A stretch of 64,000 nucleotides of DNA from Manihot esculenta. Its lineage: Eukaryota; Streptophyta; Magnoliopsida; Malpighiales; Euphorbiaceae. Below the pieces are notes generated by a model. That model searched no databases and was not told the origin of the DNA. It saw nothing but the letters and a program-made list of their open reading frames with translations. This document shows, piece by piece, positions 34,201 to 46,500 of this stretch (within the stretch, counting starts at the first letter, position 1; every line of letters begins with the position of its first letter). A program made the translations under genes and the position numbers. The stretch is from contig NC_035176.2 in assembly GCF_001659605.2 (NCBI RefSeq), positions 19,671,122-19,735,121 on the forward strand, written 5' to 3'.

Positions 34201-35996
34201 GGACCGACCAGTGCGAAGAGAGTTTCGAAGAGCTTAAGAAGAGGTTGACTTCAACACCAGTTTTAGCTCTGCCATCTAGTGATGAGGACTTTACAGTCTT
34301 TTGTGATGCGTCCCGTGTGGGACTGGGTTGTGTACTAATGCAGAACGAGAGGGTGATTGCTTATGCTTCTAGGCAGCTAAAGAAGCATGAGTTGAATTAC
34401 CCCACACATGACCTTGAGATGGCAGCAGTAATCTTTGCACTCAAGATGTGGAGGCACTACCTCTATGGGGTAAAATGTGAGATCTTCACAGATCATAAAA
34501 GCCTGCAATACATCCTGAGTCAAAGAGACCTGAACTTGAGACAGAGGAGATGGGTGGAACTGCTGAGTGACTATGATTGCAAGATTCAGTATCATCCGGG
34601 TAAGGCGAATGTCGTGGCAGACGCCCTAAGCCGGAAGTCACTAGGCAGTCTATCCCACATCACGGCAGAGAGGAGACCAGTGGTGAAGGAGTTTTACAAG
34701 CTCATTGATGAAGGTCTTCAGTTGGAGTTGTCTGGTACCGGTGCTTTAGTGGCCCAGATGAGAGTGACACCTGTGTTTCTGGAGCAAGTGGCTCAGAAAC
34801 AGCATGAGGACCCAGAGTTAGTGAAGATTGCCAGGACTGTTCAGTCAGGCAAGGACAGTGAGTTCAGATTTGACAATAAGGGGATCCTCCGCTATGGGAG
34901 TCGATTGTGTGTACCAGATGACATAGGGCTAAAAGGAGACATTATGAGGGAGGCTCATAATGCAAGATACAGCGTTCACCCCGGAGCCACCAAGATGTAC
35001 CAAGATCTGAAGAAAATTTATTGGTGGCCAGCAATGAAGAAAGAAGTGGCACAGTTCGTGTCAGCCTGCGAAGTGTGTCAGAGGGTGAAGCTGGAACATC
35101 AGAAGCCGGCTGGAATGCTTAACCCGCTACCTATTCCAGAGTGGAAATGGGAGAATATAGCTATGGACTTCGTAGTGGGGTTACCGGCAGCGTCCAACAG
35201 ATTGGACTCCATATGGGTGATTGTGGACAGACTCACCAAATCTGCTCACTTCATCCCTGTCAGGAGTGGCTACTCTGTGGACAAGTTGGCGCAGGTATAT
35301 GTGGATGAGATCGTCAGGCTGCATGGGGTTCCGGTTTCGATAGTGTCGGATAGAGGGCCCCAGTTCACCTCCAGGTTTTGGTGGAGTCTGCAGAATGCCA
35401 TGGGTACTAGGTTGGATTTCAGCACTGCCTTCCACCCCCAGACTGATGGACAGTCAGAAAGGACCATCCAGACTATCGAGGATATGCTTAGAATGTGTGT
35501 GCTGGACTTTGGCGGTTCTTGGAGGCAGCATCTACCTTTGGTGGAGTTTGCCTACAATAACAGCCATCATGCTAGCATCGGGATGGCTCCATATGAAGCT
35601 TTGTACGGAAGGAAGTGCAGGTCACCTGTTTGCTGGGAGGAAGTTGGAGAGAAGGCCTTGGCAGGACCTGAGCTAGTAGAGATTACCAGCAGGGTGGTAC
35701 CCATAATCAGAGAAAGAATCAAGACTGTTGCAAGCAGACAGAAGAGTTATGCAGACATCCGCAGAAGACAGGTAGAGTTCCAGGAGGGGGATATGGTATT
35801 GCTCAAGGTGTCTCCAATGAAAGGAGTGGTTCGCTTTGGGAAGAAAGGTAAACTAGCTCCGCGATACATCGGACCCTTCGAAATCTTGCAGAAGATTGGG
35901 AATGTGTCGTACAAGTTAGATTTACCTGCTTATCCATCCGGTTTTCCATGTTTCCATGTTGAGAAAGTTTGTGTCAGATCCGGGCAAGGTTCTTAG
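31215..35996 (+). CDS. B gag-pol polyprotein, frameshifted near its C-terminus
   Basis: The frame is open from 31149. The start at 31215 ([12 protein letters not shown]) is preferred because the homology with A and D begins there. Order: P/Y-rich N-terminus, Gag core, [12 protein letters not shown] cluster, knuckle [14 protein letters not shown], protease [10 protein letters not shown] with FIDDILVYS, RNase H, integrase zinc finger, and integrase core with [13 protein letters not shown] and [11 protein letters not shown]. At about 35930 an 11-base deletion relative to A and D shifts the frame, so the normal C-terminus is lost and the frame ends at 35996. The remaining chromodomain-like coding (to TAA at 36187-36189) sits in another frame and also has a TGG to TAG change near 36112. 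Integrase core residues look intact. Confidence 0.93.
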   Translation: MRGTRRSARLTGVPPEDEGTSARPPALPRAMSSRSGRERAVRDPRRSLDLGRSRSVRGTVQGGASEDMGDDMDVEQRRDGSLGVSMSEEGMGESQGGTQASGFVQPPYYPPFSENPGYSMGGTSDYHSFSPYPTQMPYPPYYPPYSQYPMYPPPPYYPNPANPTPGDAAPPPPPAETAAPATQPPRPSSANGSKVKMTDYMKLGAPQYEKGDDPFVYLERVKVITDEIGADDSRAIQMAGFTLKCKKAREWFKNYVNPKVDSMSWEEFANEFAGWAFPDSSRELKMIEFEQLRQTDEMGVEEFTDRFLELLPFAGQSLDSDQKRSRRYIMKLHSRYSSLIQSVDRESFHAIVDMARKMEASAIVQGTVKPSVAQPSGSKTPGSSSMSAATSGSKKWDRGPRKSKKNKFWNKVKSSLGLGSGSSSGADNAVCARCGKPHRGVCRFGTTACYRCGQEGHMSRDCPRAAPMAQSQQTASGSVAQPAAPAMTQASGRGRGRGAASSSAGFRGEGPSAPARIFTMTQQEADASNTVVAGNLVIGCSDVYALMDPGASHSFVTPRAVQRLGLMISELECPLWVSGPKCDPSVAESVCQCSPVFVEGRCLSADLVVLDLTDFDVILGMDWLSTHGATLDCRDKVVRFRGQDGSEVVFRGDRRGTPRGLISALQARRLLRRGCQGYLAHVRELNSQVREPASVPVVREFLDVFPDELPGLPPAREIEFEIELMPGTRPISIPPYRMAPAELKELKEQLQELVDKGFIRPSTSPWGAPVLFVRKKDGSLRLCIDYRQLNKITTKNKYPLPRIDDLFDQLAGAGCFSKIDLRSGYHQLRIRDEDVPKTAFRTRYGHFEFLVMPFGLTNAPAAFMDLMNRVFSQYLDHFVIVFIDDILVYSRNAEEHAHHLRLVLQTLREHWLYAKFSKCEFWLRSISFLGHVVSENGIEVDPKKTETVANWPRPTSVTEIRSFLGLAGYYRRFVQDFSKIAAPLTRLTKKNQKFLWTDQCEESFEELKKRLTSTPVLALPSSDEDFTVFCDASRVGLGCVLMQNERVIAYASRQLKKHELNYPTHDLEMAAVIFALKMWRHYLYGVKCEIFTDHKSLQYILSQRDLNLRQRRWVELLSDYDCKIQYHPGKANVVADALSRKSLGSLSHITAERRPVVKEFYKLIDEGLQLELSGTGALVAQMRVTPVFLEQVAQKQHEDPELVKIARTVQSGKDSEFRFDNKGILRYGSRLCVPDDIGLKGDIMREAHNARYSVHPGATKMYQDLKKIYWWPAMKKEVAQFVSACEVCQRVKLEHQKPAGMLNPLPIPEWKWENIAMDFVVGLPAASNRLDSIWVIVDRLTKSAHFIPVRSGYSVDKLAQVYVDEIVRLHGVPVSIVSDRGPQFTSRFWWSLQNAMGTRLDFSTAFHPQTDGQSERTIQTIEDMLRMCVLDFGGSWRQHLPLVEFAYNNSHHASIGMAPYEALYGRKCRSPVCWEEVGEKALAGPELVEITSRVVPIIRERIKTVASRQKSYADIRRRQVEFQEGDMVLLKVSPMKGVVRFGKKGKLAPRYIGPFEILQKIGNVSYKLDLPAYPSGFPCFHVEKVCVRSGQGS

Positions 35997-36249
35997 TGAG
36001 CCTGATGTGGAGGTCCAAGAGGATCTCACCTATGTTGAGCAGCCAATACGGATCATAGACACCCAGATCAGAAAGCTAAGGAACAAGGAAATCCCGATGG
36101 TGAAAGTCCTATAGAACCACGACAATATGGAAGAGTGCACTTGGGAGACACGGGAGTCCATGCTCCAGCAATACCCTTATCTTTTCTAAGGTTAGTTCTT
36201 GTATGTTTCATGTATGTTATGTGTATGCCATGCTATGTGTTAGTTGAGG

Positions 36250-36285
36250 AACATTCGGGGACGAATGTTCTTAAGGGGGGGAGAA
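36250..36285 (+). other. B pre-tract hairpin and polypurine tract
   Basis: GAACATTCG pairs with CGAATGTTC across GGGA, followed by TTAAGGGGGGGAGAA directly before the 3' LTR. The layout is identical in A (40324-40360) and reversed in D. Confidence 0.85.
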
Positions 36286-38480
36286 TGTAATACCCGGCTA
36301 GACTCCGGTATCAGAATTCCTACCGTCCGGTGGAATCTCGGATGTCGGAGACCTCTAGATGGGTAAAACCATGTTTTCATAAAATGTTTTAATGTTTTTG
36401 ATGATTTTAAGTAAAGAGGAAATGAGTTTTTGAATAAAAACACCCTTGGAGGAAACTTAGGTTCGGCTGCCGAAACTCAAGTTCGGCCGCCGAACATGCA
36501 TGCACTTCGGGAGTGCTTTAGGCCCCCGAAGGCATAAGTGAGGAAAGTCCAGGTTTGGCCGCCGAACCTCAAGTTCGGCCGCCGAACATGGCATGTATGC
36601 GGAGGCACTTTTGGCCCCCGAACGTGGCCTGGCCAGCCACTATAAAAGGGTCCCTTAGCCGAAAACGGGCGAGCTTTTCTCCATTTTCGGCCAAGGTGAG
36701 TCCTTCCGCCATTCCTCACCATCTTTGAGTTCTTTCCTTCAAATCTTTCAAGTTTTTCACAAGCTTTTGCTTTGTTTTGAAGATTTTCGAGTTTAAAGCA
36801 AGTTTTGGAGTTTTGAGGTTCAAGAACTCAAAATCTCCCACCTCCGAGTTTAGGACGTCTCTCTCTCGATCTTCAAGAGGTAAGAGCCGATCTTAAGCTC
36901 ATTGCATGTTTAAAGTAAGTTTTATGCTAGATCTATGGGGTAGAATGCATGTTTAGGTTATAGTTATGTTTATGGGTATAAATGTATGTTTTGAGCAATG
37001 TGGCTTGGATTGTGTGTTGTAGTTGGGGTTTTAGGTAGTTTGAAACCCCTAGGAGCCAATGTATGTATATTTGCATGTTTTGGTTGAGCTAAATGCATGA
37101 TGGTTTGAGTTTTGGAGGCAAATGTGCATAAGGAGCCAAGTTTCTGCCCTTTGGCAGAAACCAGGTTCGGCAACCGAAGGAACTTTCGGCCGCCGAACAT
37201 GGCTGGGGAGGCAGGCCTTTCTGCTACCGAAGTTGCCCCCGAAAGGAGACTTTCGTCTCTGTCTGGGACTTTCGGCCGCCGAAGGTGCCGCCGAACCTGC
37301 CCTGTTCAGCCTTCCTTTGTATGATTTGCATGGATGTTTTGAGATGTTTTTGGGGGTTTTTGGGGGATGTTTTTAGAGTTATGTTATAGTATGTTGGTCC
37401 CTCATTTGAGTCCACCTGAGTAGGTTTGGACCCGAGGAACCGAGGACCTCAGCAGTGAGTCAGCTGCTTTAGTCAGTGTCAAAGCTAGCCAGAGGTGAGT
37501 GGAATGACTCTTATGTTTTTAAATAAATAAATCAGTTTTGAGCATGTTCATGCATCACGGATGCCATGTTATATTTTAGGTTGTATGCATTAGAAATCAC
37601 GAATATGTTGCATTGCATAATATGTTGTTGATGTGGATGAATGTTGAATGATCCATTAGCCCTCATATGTTATGTCATGATGATATGATATGGAAGTCCA
37701 GATGTGGCCTGCACTACGCCCCTGGCACTATGTAAGAGAAAGACCGGAAGTGGCCTGGACTACGCCCCCGGCACCATGGAATATGTATGTTATGTTATGT
37801 TATGTATAAGAGAAAGACCAAATGTGGCCTGCACTACGCCCCTGGCATGATTGGATTTATGTAGAGGGCTAATTGGTGACAAGTTCATCCTTGATATGAT
37901 TAGTTGTGATGTGATGCATTTCATGTTATCATATGTTTTAAATGCTTTATGATTTGCTCACTGGGCTCTAGTAGCTCACCCCTCTCCCAAATTCCCCAGG
38001 TTTGCAGGTACGGGTTAGACAGAGAAGTCAAGAAGAGTAATGAAGTCTTATGTATGTAATAGTTAGAAAGTGGACATGACAGATTGTATAATGATGTATA
38101 GATATGTAATGTAACGATATTGAGGATTTTAGTGTGCTTGACCATAGTATAATGTAATCCTTTTTGATACATGATCTTAATGTTTATGGATGTCTATGTG
38201 TAGCCAACTCAACACATGTATTGCCACCCATTGGGGGCATTGATTAGATCCCACAGAGGGGTCAAGTTTATGATTATGTACATGTTCAGTGCATGCACAG
38301 GTTGAGTTTGGCGTATGATAGAAGGTATGAAAGAAAAGTTTAAATTTTTATGAATGTTGTTGATCATGTATGGGATTAAACAGGTTTACAGGTTGCATGT
38401 CAGGCTTGCTACGGGTCCCGGCGGCCTTAAGCCGATCTGGATCCTAGCGCCGGTAGCGGTCCGATTTTCGGGTCGTTACA
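36286..38480 (+). repeat. 3' LTR of element B
   Basis: The LTR is 2195 bp. Relative to its partner it lacks one repeat block (about 55-60 bases) in the downstream palindrome cluster and has one extra palindrome unit upstream of the TATA box. Elsewhere the two agree closely. Confidence 0.93.
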
Positions 38481-40256
38481 GCTGTGATCTTTGCACTCAA
38501 GATGTGGAGGCATTACCTTTATAGGGTGAAATGTGAGATCTTTACAGATCATAAAAGCCTGCAGTAGATCCTGAGTCAGAGAGAGTTGAACTTGAGACAG
38601 AGAAGATGGATAGAACTACTTAGTGACTATGATTGCAAGATTCAGTACCATCCGGGTAAGGCGAATGTTGTGGCAGACGCATTAAGCCGGAAATCACTTG
38701 GCAGTCTATCCCATATGATAGCAGAAAGGAGATCGGTGGTGAAAGAGTTTCATAAACTCATTAATGAAGGGCTGCAGTTAGAGTTATCTGGTACAGGTGC
38801 TTTGATAGCCCAGATAAGGGTGACACCTGTGTTTCTGGAGCAGGTGGCTCAGAAACAGCATGAGGACCCAGAGTTAGTAAAGATTGCCAGGACTGTTCAG
38901 TCAGGCAAGAATGACGAGTTCAGATTTGATAGCAAGGGAATCCTCCGCTATGGGAACAGATTGTGTGTACCAGATGATGTGGGTCTGAAGGGAGATATTA
39001 TGAGGGAGGCTCATAATGCCAGATACAGTGTTCACCCTGGAGCCACCAAAATATATCAGGATCTGAAAAGAGTTTATTGGTGGCCAGCTATGAAAAGAGA
39101 AGTGGCACAGTTTGTGTCAGCCTGCGAAGTATGTCAGAGGGTGAAGCTGGAACATCAAAAGCCGGCTGGAATGCTTAACCCACTACCGATTTCAGAGTGG
39201 AAATGGGAGAATATCGCTATGGACTTCGTGGTGGGGTTACCGGCGACGTCCAACAGATTAGACTCCATATGGGTGATTGTGGACAGACTGACCAAATCTG
39301 CTCACTTCATCCCTATTAGGAGTGGCTATTCTGCGGACAAATTGGCGCAGGTATTTGTTGATGAAGTGGTCAGGCTGCATGGGGCTCCTGTTTCAATAGT
39401 GTCTGATAGAGGACCCCAGTTTACCTCCAGATTTTGGCGGAGTCTGCAGAGTGCTATGGGTACCAGGCTAGACTTCAGCACTGCTTTCCATTCTCAGACG
39501 GATGAGCAATCAGAGAGGACCATCCAAATAATAGAAGATATGCTCAGAATGTGTGTGCTAGATTTTGGCAGTTCTTGGAGGCAGCATCTACCTTTGGTGG
39601 AGTTTGCCTACAATAACAGCTATCATGCTAGCATAGGAATGGCTCCATATGAAGCTTTGTATGGAAGGAAGTGCAGGTCACCTGTCTGCTGGGAGGAAGT
39701 TGGAGAAAGGGCCTTGGCAGGGCCTGAACTAGTAGAGATCACCAGCAGAGTAGTAACAATTATCAGAGAAAGGATCAAGACTGCTGTGAGCAGGCAAAAG
39801 AGTTATGCAGATATCCGCAGAAGACAGGTAGAGTTTCAGGAGGGGGACTTGGTATTGCTCAAGATGTCTCCTATGAAAGGGGTGATTTGGTTTGGGAAGA
39901 AAGGTAAGTTAGCTCCACGGTACATCGGACCCTTTGAAATCTTGCAAAAGATCGGGAATGTATCGTACAAGTTGGACTTACCTGCTTCTATGGAGAGAAT
40001 CCATCTGGTTTTCCATGTTTCCATGTTACGAAAATTCATGTCAGATCCGGGCAAGGTTCTTAGTGAGCCTGATGTAGAGATCCTAGAAGATATCACCTAT
40101 GTTGAGCAGCCAATACGAATTCTTGACACACAGATCAGAAAGTTGAGGAACAAGGAAATTCCGATGGTGAAAGTTCTTTGGAATCACCACAAAATCGAGG
40201 AATGTACCTGGGAGACACGGGAGTCCATGCTCCAGCAATATCCTTATCTCTTCTAA
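38481..40256 (+). pseudogene. Element A pol, second part (RNase H to chromodomain)
   Basis: It continues A after element B, starting in RNase H (AVIFALKMW). A TAG near 38566 interrupts it, then one frame is open from 38586 to 40256 (556 codons). This includes the integrase HHCC finger (HPGATK ... CEVCQR), the DDE core and a C-terminal chromodomain-like segment ending [15 protein letters not shown]. The integrase signature [11 protein letters not shown] differs from [11 protein letters not shown] of B and D, which may impair it. TAA at 40254-40256 is the natural end. Confidence 0.9.
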
Positions 40257-40360
40257 AGTGAGTGTTATGTGTTTTGTATGTGTGTTTATGTTTTATGCTA
40301 TGTTAGGCATGTGCTAGTTTGAGGAACATTCGGGGACGAATGTTCTTAAGGGGGGGAGAA

Positions 40361-42514
40361 TGTAATACCCGGCTAGACTCCGGTATCGGAATTTCTACCG
40401 TCCGATAGAATCCCGGATGTCGAAAATCTCTAGAAGGGTAAAATCATGTTTTTATAAAATGTTTTCATGTATTTCATGGCTTTTATGAAGAAAGGAATTG
40501 AGTTAAAGTTTTAAAGAAAAGAAAGAAAGAGAATGAAGGAAGGGCCCAGGTTCGGCCGCCGAACATGGGATGCATGCGGAGGCACGTTAGGCCCCCGAAA
40601 GTGGCCTGACCAGCAACCTATAAAGGGGTCCCCTGTCCGAAAGGGGCAAGTTTTCTCTCCCCATTTCCGACCAAGGTGAGTCTCCGTCCTCCCTTGTCGA
40701 TCTTGTGTTCTTCCTTCAAGTCTCTCATATTTTTATGAGTTATTTAACTTGGTTTTGAAGATTTTTGGAGCTAAGATCAAGATTTGAAGCTTGGGGACCC
40801 CGGAGCTCTCTTCCTCCATTTCTCCAAGTTTAGGTCGCCTCCCCTCTCGATCTTCAAGAGGTAAGGGTAGATCTTTAGCTTATCCCATGTTTTAAACAAG
40901 TTTTATGAGGGGTTATGGGGTAGAAATGCATGTTTAGGCTAGTTGATTGTTGTTAGGGTTCATGTGAGTTTTGTTGAAAATATGTGTAATGTGTGTATGT
41001 TTTGTGTTGTTGTTGGGGTTTAGGATAGTGTGAGACCCCTATATGCCTGTTTGCATGTATATGCATGTTGTAGAATAGCTAAATGCATGCTTTGAAAATT
41101 TTGGGAGCAAAATGTGCATAAGGAGGCTGAGTTCTGCCACTTTGGAAGAACTCAGGTTCGGCAGCCGAAGGCACTTTCGGCCGCCGAACCTGCCTGTGGT
41201 GGCATGTTTTTGCTGCCGAACCCTGCCCCCGAAAGTTAGACTTTCGGCTCTGGATGGGAGTTTCAGCCGCCGAACCTGCCGCCGAACATGCATGAGTTTC
41301 GGATATGGAGGGACTTTCGGCCGCCGAACCTGCCGCCGAAAGTGCCCTGTTCAGCCTTCCTTTGTATGTTTCTATGATTGTTTTAAGGTATTTTAGGGGG
41401 TTTTTGGGGAGATGTTTAGAGTCAAGTTCATGTATTTTTGGTCCCTCATTTGAGTCCACCTGTGTAGGTTCGGACCCGAGGAACCGAGGACCCCAGTAGT
41501 GAGATAGCTGCTTCAGAGTCTTTTCAGAGCTAGCCTGAGGTGAGTAGAATGACTCTTTACGTTGCAAAGTAAATAAATAAATTTTGAGCATGTTCATACA
41601 TCACGAATGCCATGAGATATATTAGGTTGTTTGCATTAGAATTCATGAATATGTTGCATTGCATAATATGATGTTGATGTGGAAGAACATTGGATGATCC
41701 ATTAAGCCCTCGTATGGAATGATATGATATGATGATGATACGGTATGGAAGTCCAGGAAGACCCATTCTACGTCCCTGGCACAATGTAAGAGAAAGTCCA
41801 GGAAGACCCATTCTACGTCCCTGGCACATTGGAATGTTATGATATGTTATGTAAGGGAAAGACCAGAGACCCATTCTACGTCCTGGCACTATTGGATATG
41901 TAGAGGGCTATTGGTGACAAGTTCATCCTTAAGGTGATTTGTTTGTATTGTGATGCATTTCATGAAAGCATGAATTTTTAATATAATGTTTTACTATTCT
42001 GCTCACTGGGCTCTAGTAGTTCACTCCCTTTCTCTTAACCCCCAGGTTTGTAGGTGCAGGCTAGACCAGGAAGTCACCAGGAATAGAAGTTTATGTATGT
42101 AATAGTTAGATGTGGACATATACTGAAAAATGTTATAATGTGATGTAATGTAAAGAATTGTATTGAGAATAGAATTGTGCTTGGCCCTAGTGTATGTAAA
42201 TCCCTTTGAGTACATGATCTTTTTAATGAAATGTTTTAATGATATTTTATGAAAACCAAGCTTGATTATAGTAATGATGACCCAACTAGAGCATTTGATG
42301 AGGGCTCTAGTCTGGGGTTTGTATGGTTAATGTATAGTGCATGCACAGGTTGAGCTTGGTAAATGAAAAAGTTTAAGTTTTTATATATATGTTTGATCAT
42401 GTATGGGATTTATTAGGTATGTCAGGTTGTATGTTAGGCTTGCTACGGGTCCCGGCGACCTTAAGTTAATCTGGATCCTAGCGCCGGTAGCGGTCCGGTT
42501 TCCGGGTCGTTACA
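40361..42514 (+). repeat. 3' LTR of element A
   Basis: The LTR is 2154 bp, TGTAATACCC...GTCGTTACA, preceded by the family hairpin and AAGGGGGGGAGAA. TATAAAG is at 40619-40625. Only one intact GCCGCC palindrome precedes the TATA box, fewer than in younger copies. A second cluster lies at about 41158-41340. The bases after it are ATAAA; the matching duplication would be at the lost 5' end. Confidence 0.93.
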
Positions 42515-43520
42515 ATAAAGTTGTGATGTGATTGGCTTGACCTGCAAAAAAGAGAATATGAGGTGTGGGAAGCCACTCTGATGCTCAAGTCAGTAAACTG
42601 GAGAATATGGCAAATGTAGAACTTGAGAGTAATTGTGTAAGAGAATTGTGTATCTTTGCATCTGTAATTGTTTTCTTTTTATATTGTAGAAAGATAGAGA
42701 TAAATATAGTATTTCTTGATAATCCGGTGATGATGTGACGGACTGCTTGATAAGAGATATTGCCAACTGATAGGTCAATGATCCCGTGATTACAAATATA
42801 ATAGGGATATGTTGGACTGTGCATAACTTTGTGTCGAGACTCAACCTATTTATGGGAGAGTGAGTTTTCATGATGAATCAAATGTTAAGGTGTCCGGATC
42901 TTTTTCTCCTCGGATGGGACTGTGTTACTCACTTGTTAGATTTTTACTACATGAAATTGTTCTATGGTGACAATTCATAACCTATTTTTGGTGATTCTTA
43001 TGTAGTATTTTATATATATATAAAGAATTATTATTTACTCGTGATATAAAAAATTTATTGATTGATTTTTTATTTTAAAAAATATCTATAAAATTTTAAA
43101 AAATTAACTAATTAATTTTATTAATTTTAGTTGCTAAATATTTATTAATTAATTTATATTATAAAAAAATATTAATAAGTAATTTTTCAATTTTAAAATA
43201 TATATTAAAATGTATTTAAATTTTTTAAAATATAATAATTAGTTTATTTTATATTAAAAGTATTGTAAATTTTTTTATATATTTAATTTTTAAATTAATT
43301 AAGAAATTAATTAATAACTTTTTTAAAATGATAAGAATACTTTTAATTGATATTTCCAAAATGCATGAGTTTTCCTAAGTTAAAAGGGACTACCAGTAAT
43401 TTTTCCTAAAAACATGTATATCTAAAAATTAGAGGCAGCCATTTTGCAGACGTCAGCCAAAAATTGTTTTTACTCAGCTCCGTGGAACGGTAGAGGGAGG
43501 AAGAAAAGATACAAGCAAAA
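42515..43520. other. Spacer between element A and the sulfiredoxin gene
   Basis: No coding region was found. 42515-42890 contains GAAGCCACTCTGATGCTC and other phrases reminiscent of plant LTR or leader sequence, but no ends were found. 42990-43410 is very AT-rich, with possible inverted arms. The last 100 bases before the ATG should hold the SRX 5' UTR; no TATA box stands out. Confidence 0.5.
43025..43410. repeat. Possible foldback/MITE relic upstream of SRX
   Basis: The left arm (TTTACTCGTGATATAAAAAA onward) and the reverse complement of the right arm (ending in AGTAATTTTTCC) align loosely. The arrangement recalls the element at 885-1270. Arms are diverged and the AT bias makes chance matches likely. 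Confidence 0.35.
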
Positions 43521-46500
43521 ATGGCGAATTTTGCTCTGCGACTGCCATCAACAAACTTCAGGAGCTTCTCCATCTCAGCATCATCCAACGGTAATGGTTC
43601 TCTTTCTCTCGATCTTTGTCTTTGTTTCTCAGTGGCTAGTAGTTTTTTCACCGTCTCCTTTCAAACAGGGGCTGCTCCTGGTAATCATATTGGTAAATCA
43701 CAAAACGGTGGCCCAGTGATTTTGGAGCTCCCACTGGATAAAATAAGGAGACCCCTTCTGCGAACCAGAGCTAATGATCCAAACAAAGTCCAGGAACTCA
43801 TGGACAGTATTAAACAAATTGGTCTTCAAGTCCCTGTATGTGTATATCGTTTCTGGTTTCTCTGCAATTACTTTTCTTTTTCTGTTTTTACTTTTGTTTA
43901 ATCTTCATTCACTGTCCAATAAATAAAGGGGCTAATGAGGTACTAAAGGAAAATAAAATGAGAAACGAACCGTGAACTTTTGCTTTGATATCTTTGATTT
44001 TAAATCTGGTGATCTCTGATTTAATACTGGAGCTGGATTGTGACTGGATTTGTGCATAGGGCATAAAATCAACCAATGGGCTTTGGCTCATCTGGCTAAA
44101 TTCGAACTTCAACTAGCGCTTAATTGATTGGAATTGTAGAGAAAGAGTGGAATTGAAATTTGTAGACTGAGTAGTTCTTTAAAGGGAAAGGAAAAAAAAA
44201 AGGTGTAATGTGATTTTATCAATTTTTATTTTATATAATTCAATTTATGTCAAAGTAGTATATGTATATGTGTATTGATATGAAAACATACTAATTTAAT
44301 ATAAATTGAACCTAATAGCCTAAACCTAAAATGAAAAGGAGTGCAACCGAGTAAAATCATACAGTATCTTTCTTTTATAATTTCTCTTTTCAATTAATAA
44401 TAATATTTTAGTTATCACAGTACAAAAAAAATTATTGCTATTTGTTAATGAGTAGTATTATTTGGACAGTATTATTTTATTGCAAATTGAATTATAGGCC
44501 TAGAAATAAAAGTAAGCGACATGATGTTTTTTTTTTTTTTTTACTTTTCTCTTTTTTAAACGAGAACCAAAGATTGCCTACAAGTTGGTTTTGGAAGTTT
44601 TTTGGTCCCCCCCATAATAGGCAACCGAACCAAAAAGCCGTTCATGCAATTTCCTAGGGGAGATTACAATGATAGAATAATATAGCCATTCATGATTCTG
44701 AAAACTAAATAAAACAATGTTTCTGCTTCCTTTATCAGCTCGCTAGCTTTTCTTATCTATCAATGAATTGTTTGCAATTCTGAGAGGGCTTAGGCCAAGG
44801 AAATGTGGGTGACTTATGCATGTGATTTTACTGGTGACCGCTAATTCAAAATGATGTTTCTGGATATGCTTTTGGTGGATTTCCAGCACAAAGAATTTAG
44901 AGAGGATCTAAGAGTATTTTGAGCAGTTTTAGAGGGTTCAAATGATGTGGGGTTGGTGAGGGAAGTAGAATAGCAATGAAATAACATGGCATTGGCTAAT
45001 ATTAAGTTCCAATGTTGACTATTTAGAATAAGGGTTATGAGCGATTATCAAAGTGGAACACTAGGGAATACCAGAGTAAGAAATGTTAAATAACTGTAGT
45101 TGGCAACAAAGCAGTGATTAGATAGTAAATCTTTGTGAGAGAAGGAGATAATTGCTGAAAGAAAATATAAATGGGTATTGTAGGTAAAATGCTATTTATG
45201 GAGAAAAGGGAAGGCGTTCGTAATCTAGTAAGCCAGATTCCACTGCTATTATGGTTAATGATCAATTAGAAGGTGCCAAATTTCTTACAGAACACATGGT
45301 TCACGTTACCAGCCTACTGATGAAAGAGAGATGGTAAATCTACTAGCCTTCCTAAGTCAAAATTCTCTGAATTAATTTTATTAATCTGAAATTAAACTTG
45401 AATTTCTATTGCTAAATTTCATAGATTAATAGCTTGATTCGAATCTTCTATCCCGTAAGATGTGTGCTTAATGGAGCCTCAGAAAGTGGTAGCAACTATT
45501 GAATATTTGATAATAGAAATGTACTGAATTGAGTGTAAATAAACATATTTAAGTTTCATGCATCCCTGCAGGCATATCTTGTCCAATACTAACTCCAGTA
45601 TTCAGTAGTAATCATGGGCAGAGTACCATTACCAACTGAAGATTTTTTTTTTTTGGTGGGGTTGGGGGTGGCAAGTTCAGGAGAGAAGAACAAAAACAAG
45701 AGAGAGAGAATAGGACATTAATCTAAGTTGGAGCTTTGAACTTTTGAAGCATAATAAACATAAAAAATTTTTTTATGCTGGAGGATAGATATAAGGGGTA
45801 TTCGGTTCCAATTCTCATACAGTTTTAGCTAAGAACTGAAATGAGAATTAAACTTTCATTTATTTAATTTTTAAAAACCATACTTTAAATCAAATTATGG
45901 TATGATTTTGTTTCGGTTCTAAGCAATTTTAATATGATTTTGGTTCTTATTTCGATTCTATTTTAACTTTAATCTCTGTCAAATCATGATTGTTACACAT
46001 AAAATTATAATATTCTTATGTTTATTCTGAAATGGTAAATAATTTTAAATTTTTAACTTCAAAACAATAATAAAAATAATAATACTAACATTTAAACAAT
46101 AATAATAATAAATATTAAAAATATATTGTATATAATTCTCAATAAAAAATTATATTATTTTGTATGATTATTAATTATATAATTTTTAATTAAAAGATAC
46201 ATGTGTAATTAATATCTAAAAGTATTATATAATTGATATGTTACTCATTCATATAATTAAGAATTATAAAGTAATATATTTATGGTTGAAATTAGTTAAA
46301 AAGTATAAAAATAATATTAAATTATATACATCCATACCTAAATATATTTGTGTTCAATTTTAATTGCATATGAGTATATATATAATTTTATTAAATTTAT
46401 AAATACATCAAGAAATAAATATATAAAATCAGTTTTTTGGTTCAATTTTGATTTGGTAAAGTTTCGATTTGATTATTAATAAAGAATTGGAACTAAATTG

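Larger units (their letters stand above)
28737..38480 (+). mobile_element. Element B: full-length Tekay-like gypsy element
   Basis: The 9744-bp element is flanked by GCTGT (28732-28736 and 38481-38485). It has a 5' LTR of 2229 bp, a tRNA-Met primer site (30969-30980), a leader, a gag-pol frame, a hairpin plus polypurine tract (36250-36285) and a 3' LTR of 2195 bp. It is inserted in RNase H of element A in the same orientation. Its LTRs differ in palindrome copy number, and the pol 3' end carries two lesions. Confidence 0.95.
20331..42514. mobile_element. Element A: old Tekay-like gypsy element, split by F, B and an inversion
   Basis: A is discontinuous. Its 5' LTR tail (22469-22510), leader and gag to protease (22205 down to 20331) lie on the - strand. 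Its pol lies on the + strand at 27406-28736 and 38481-40256, with the 3' LTR at 40361-42514. F inserted at the protease end (GCTAC duplication), B inserted in RNase H (GCTGT duplication) and C inserted in the 5' LTR. Opposite orientation of the two halves shows that one side was flipped after F arrived. The coding frame rejoins exactly at STHSAT / LDC. Confidence 0.85.
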
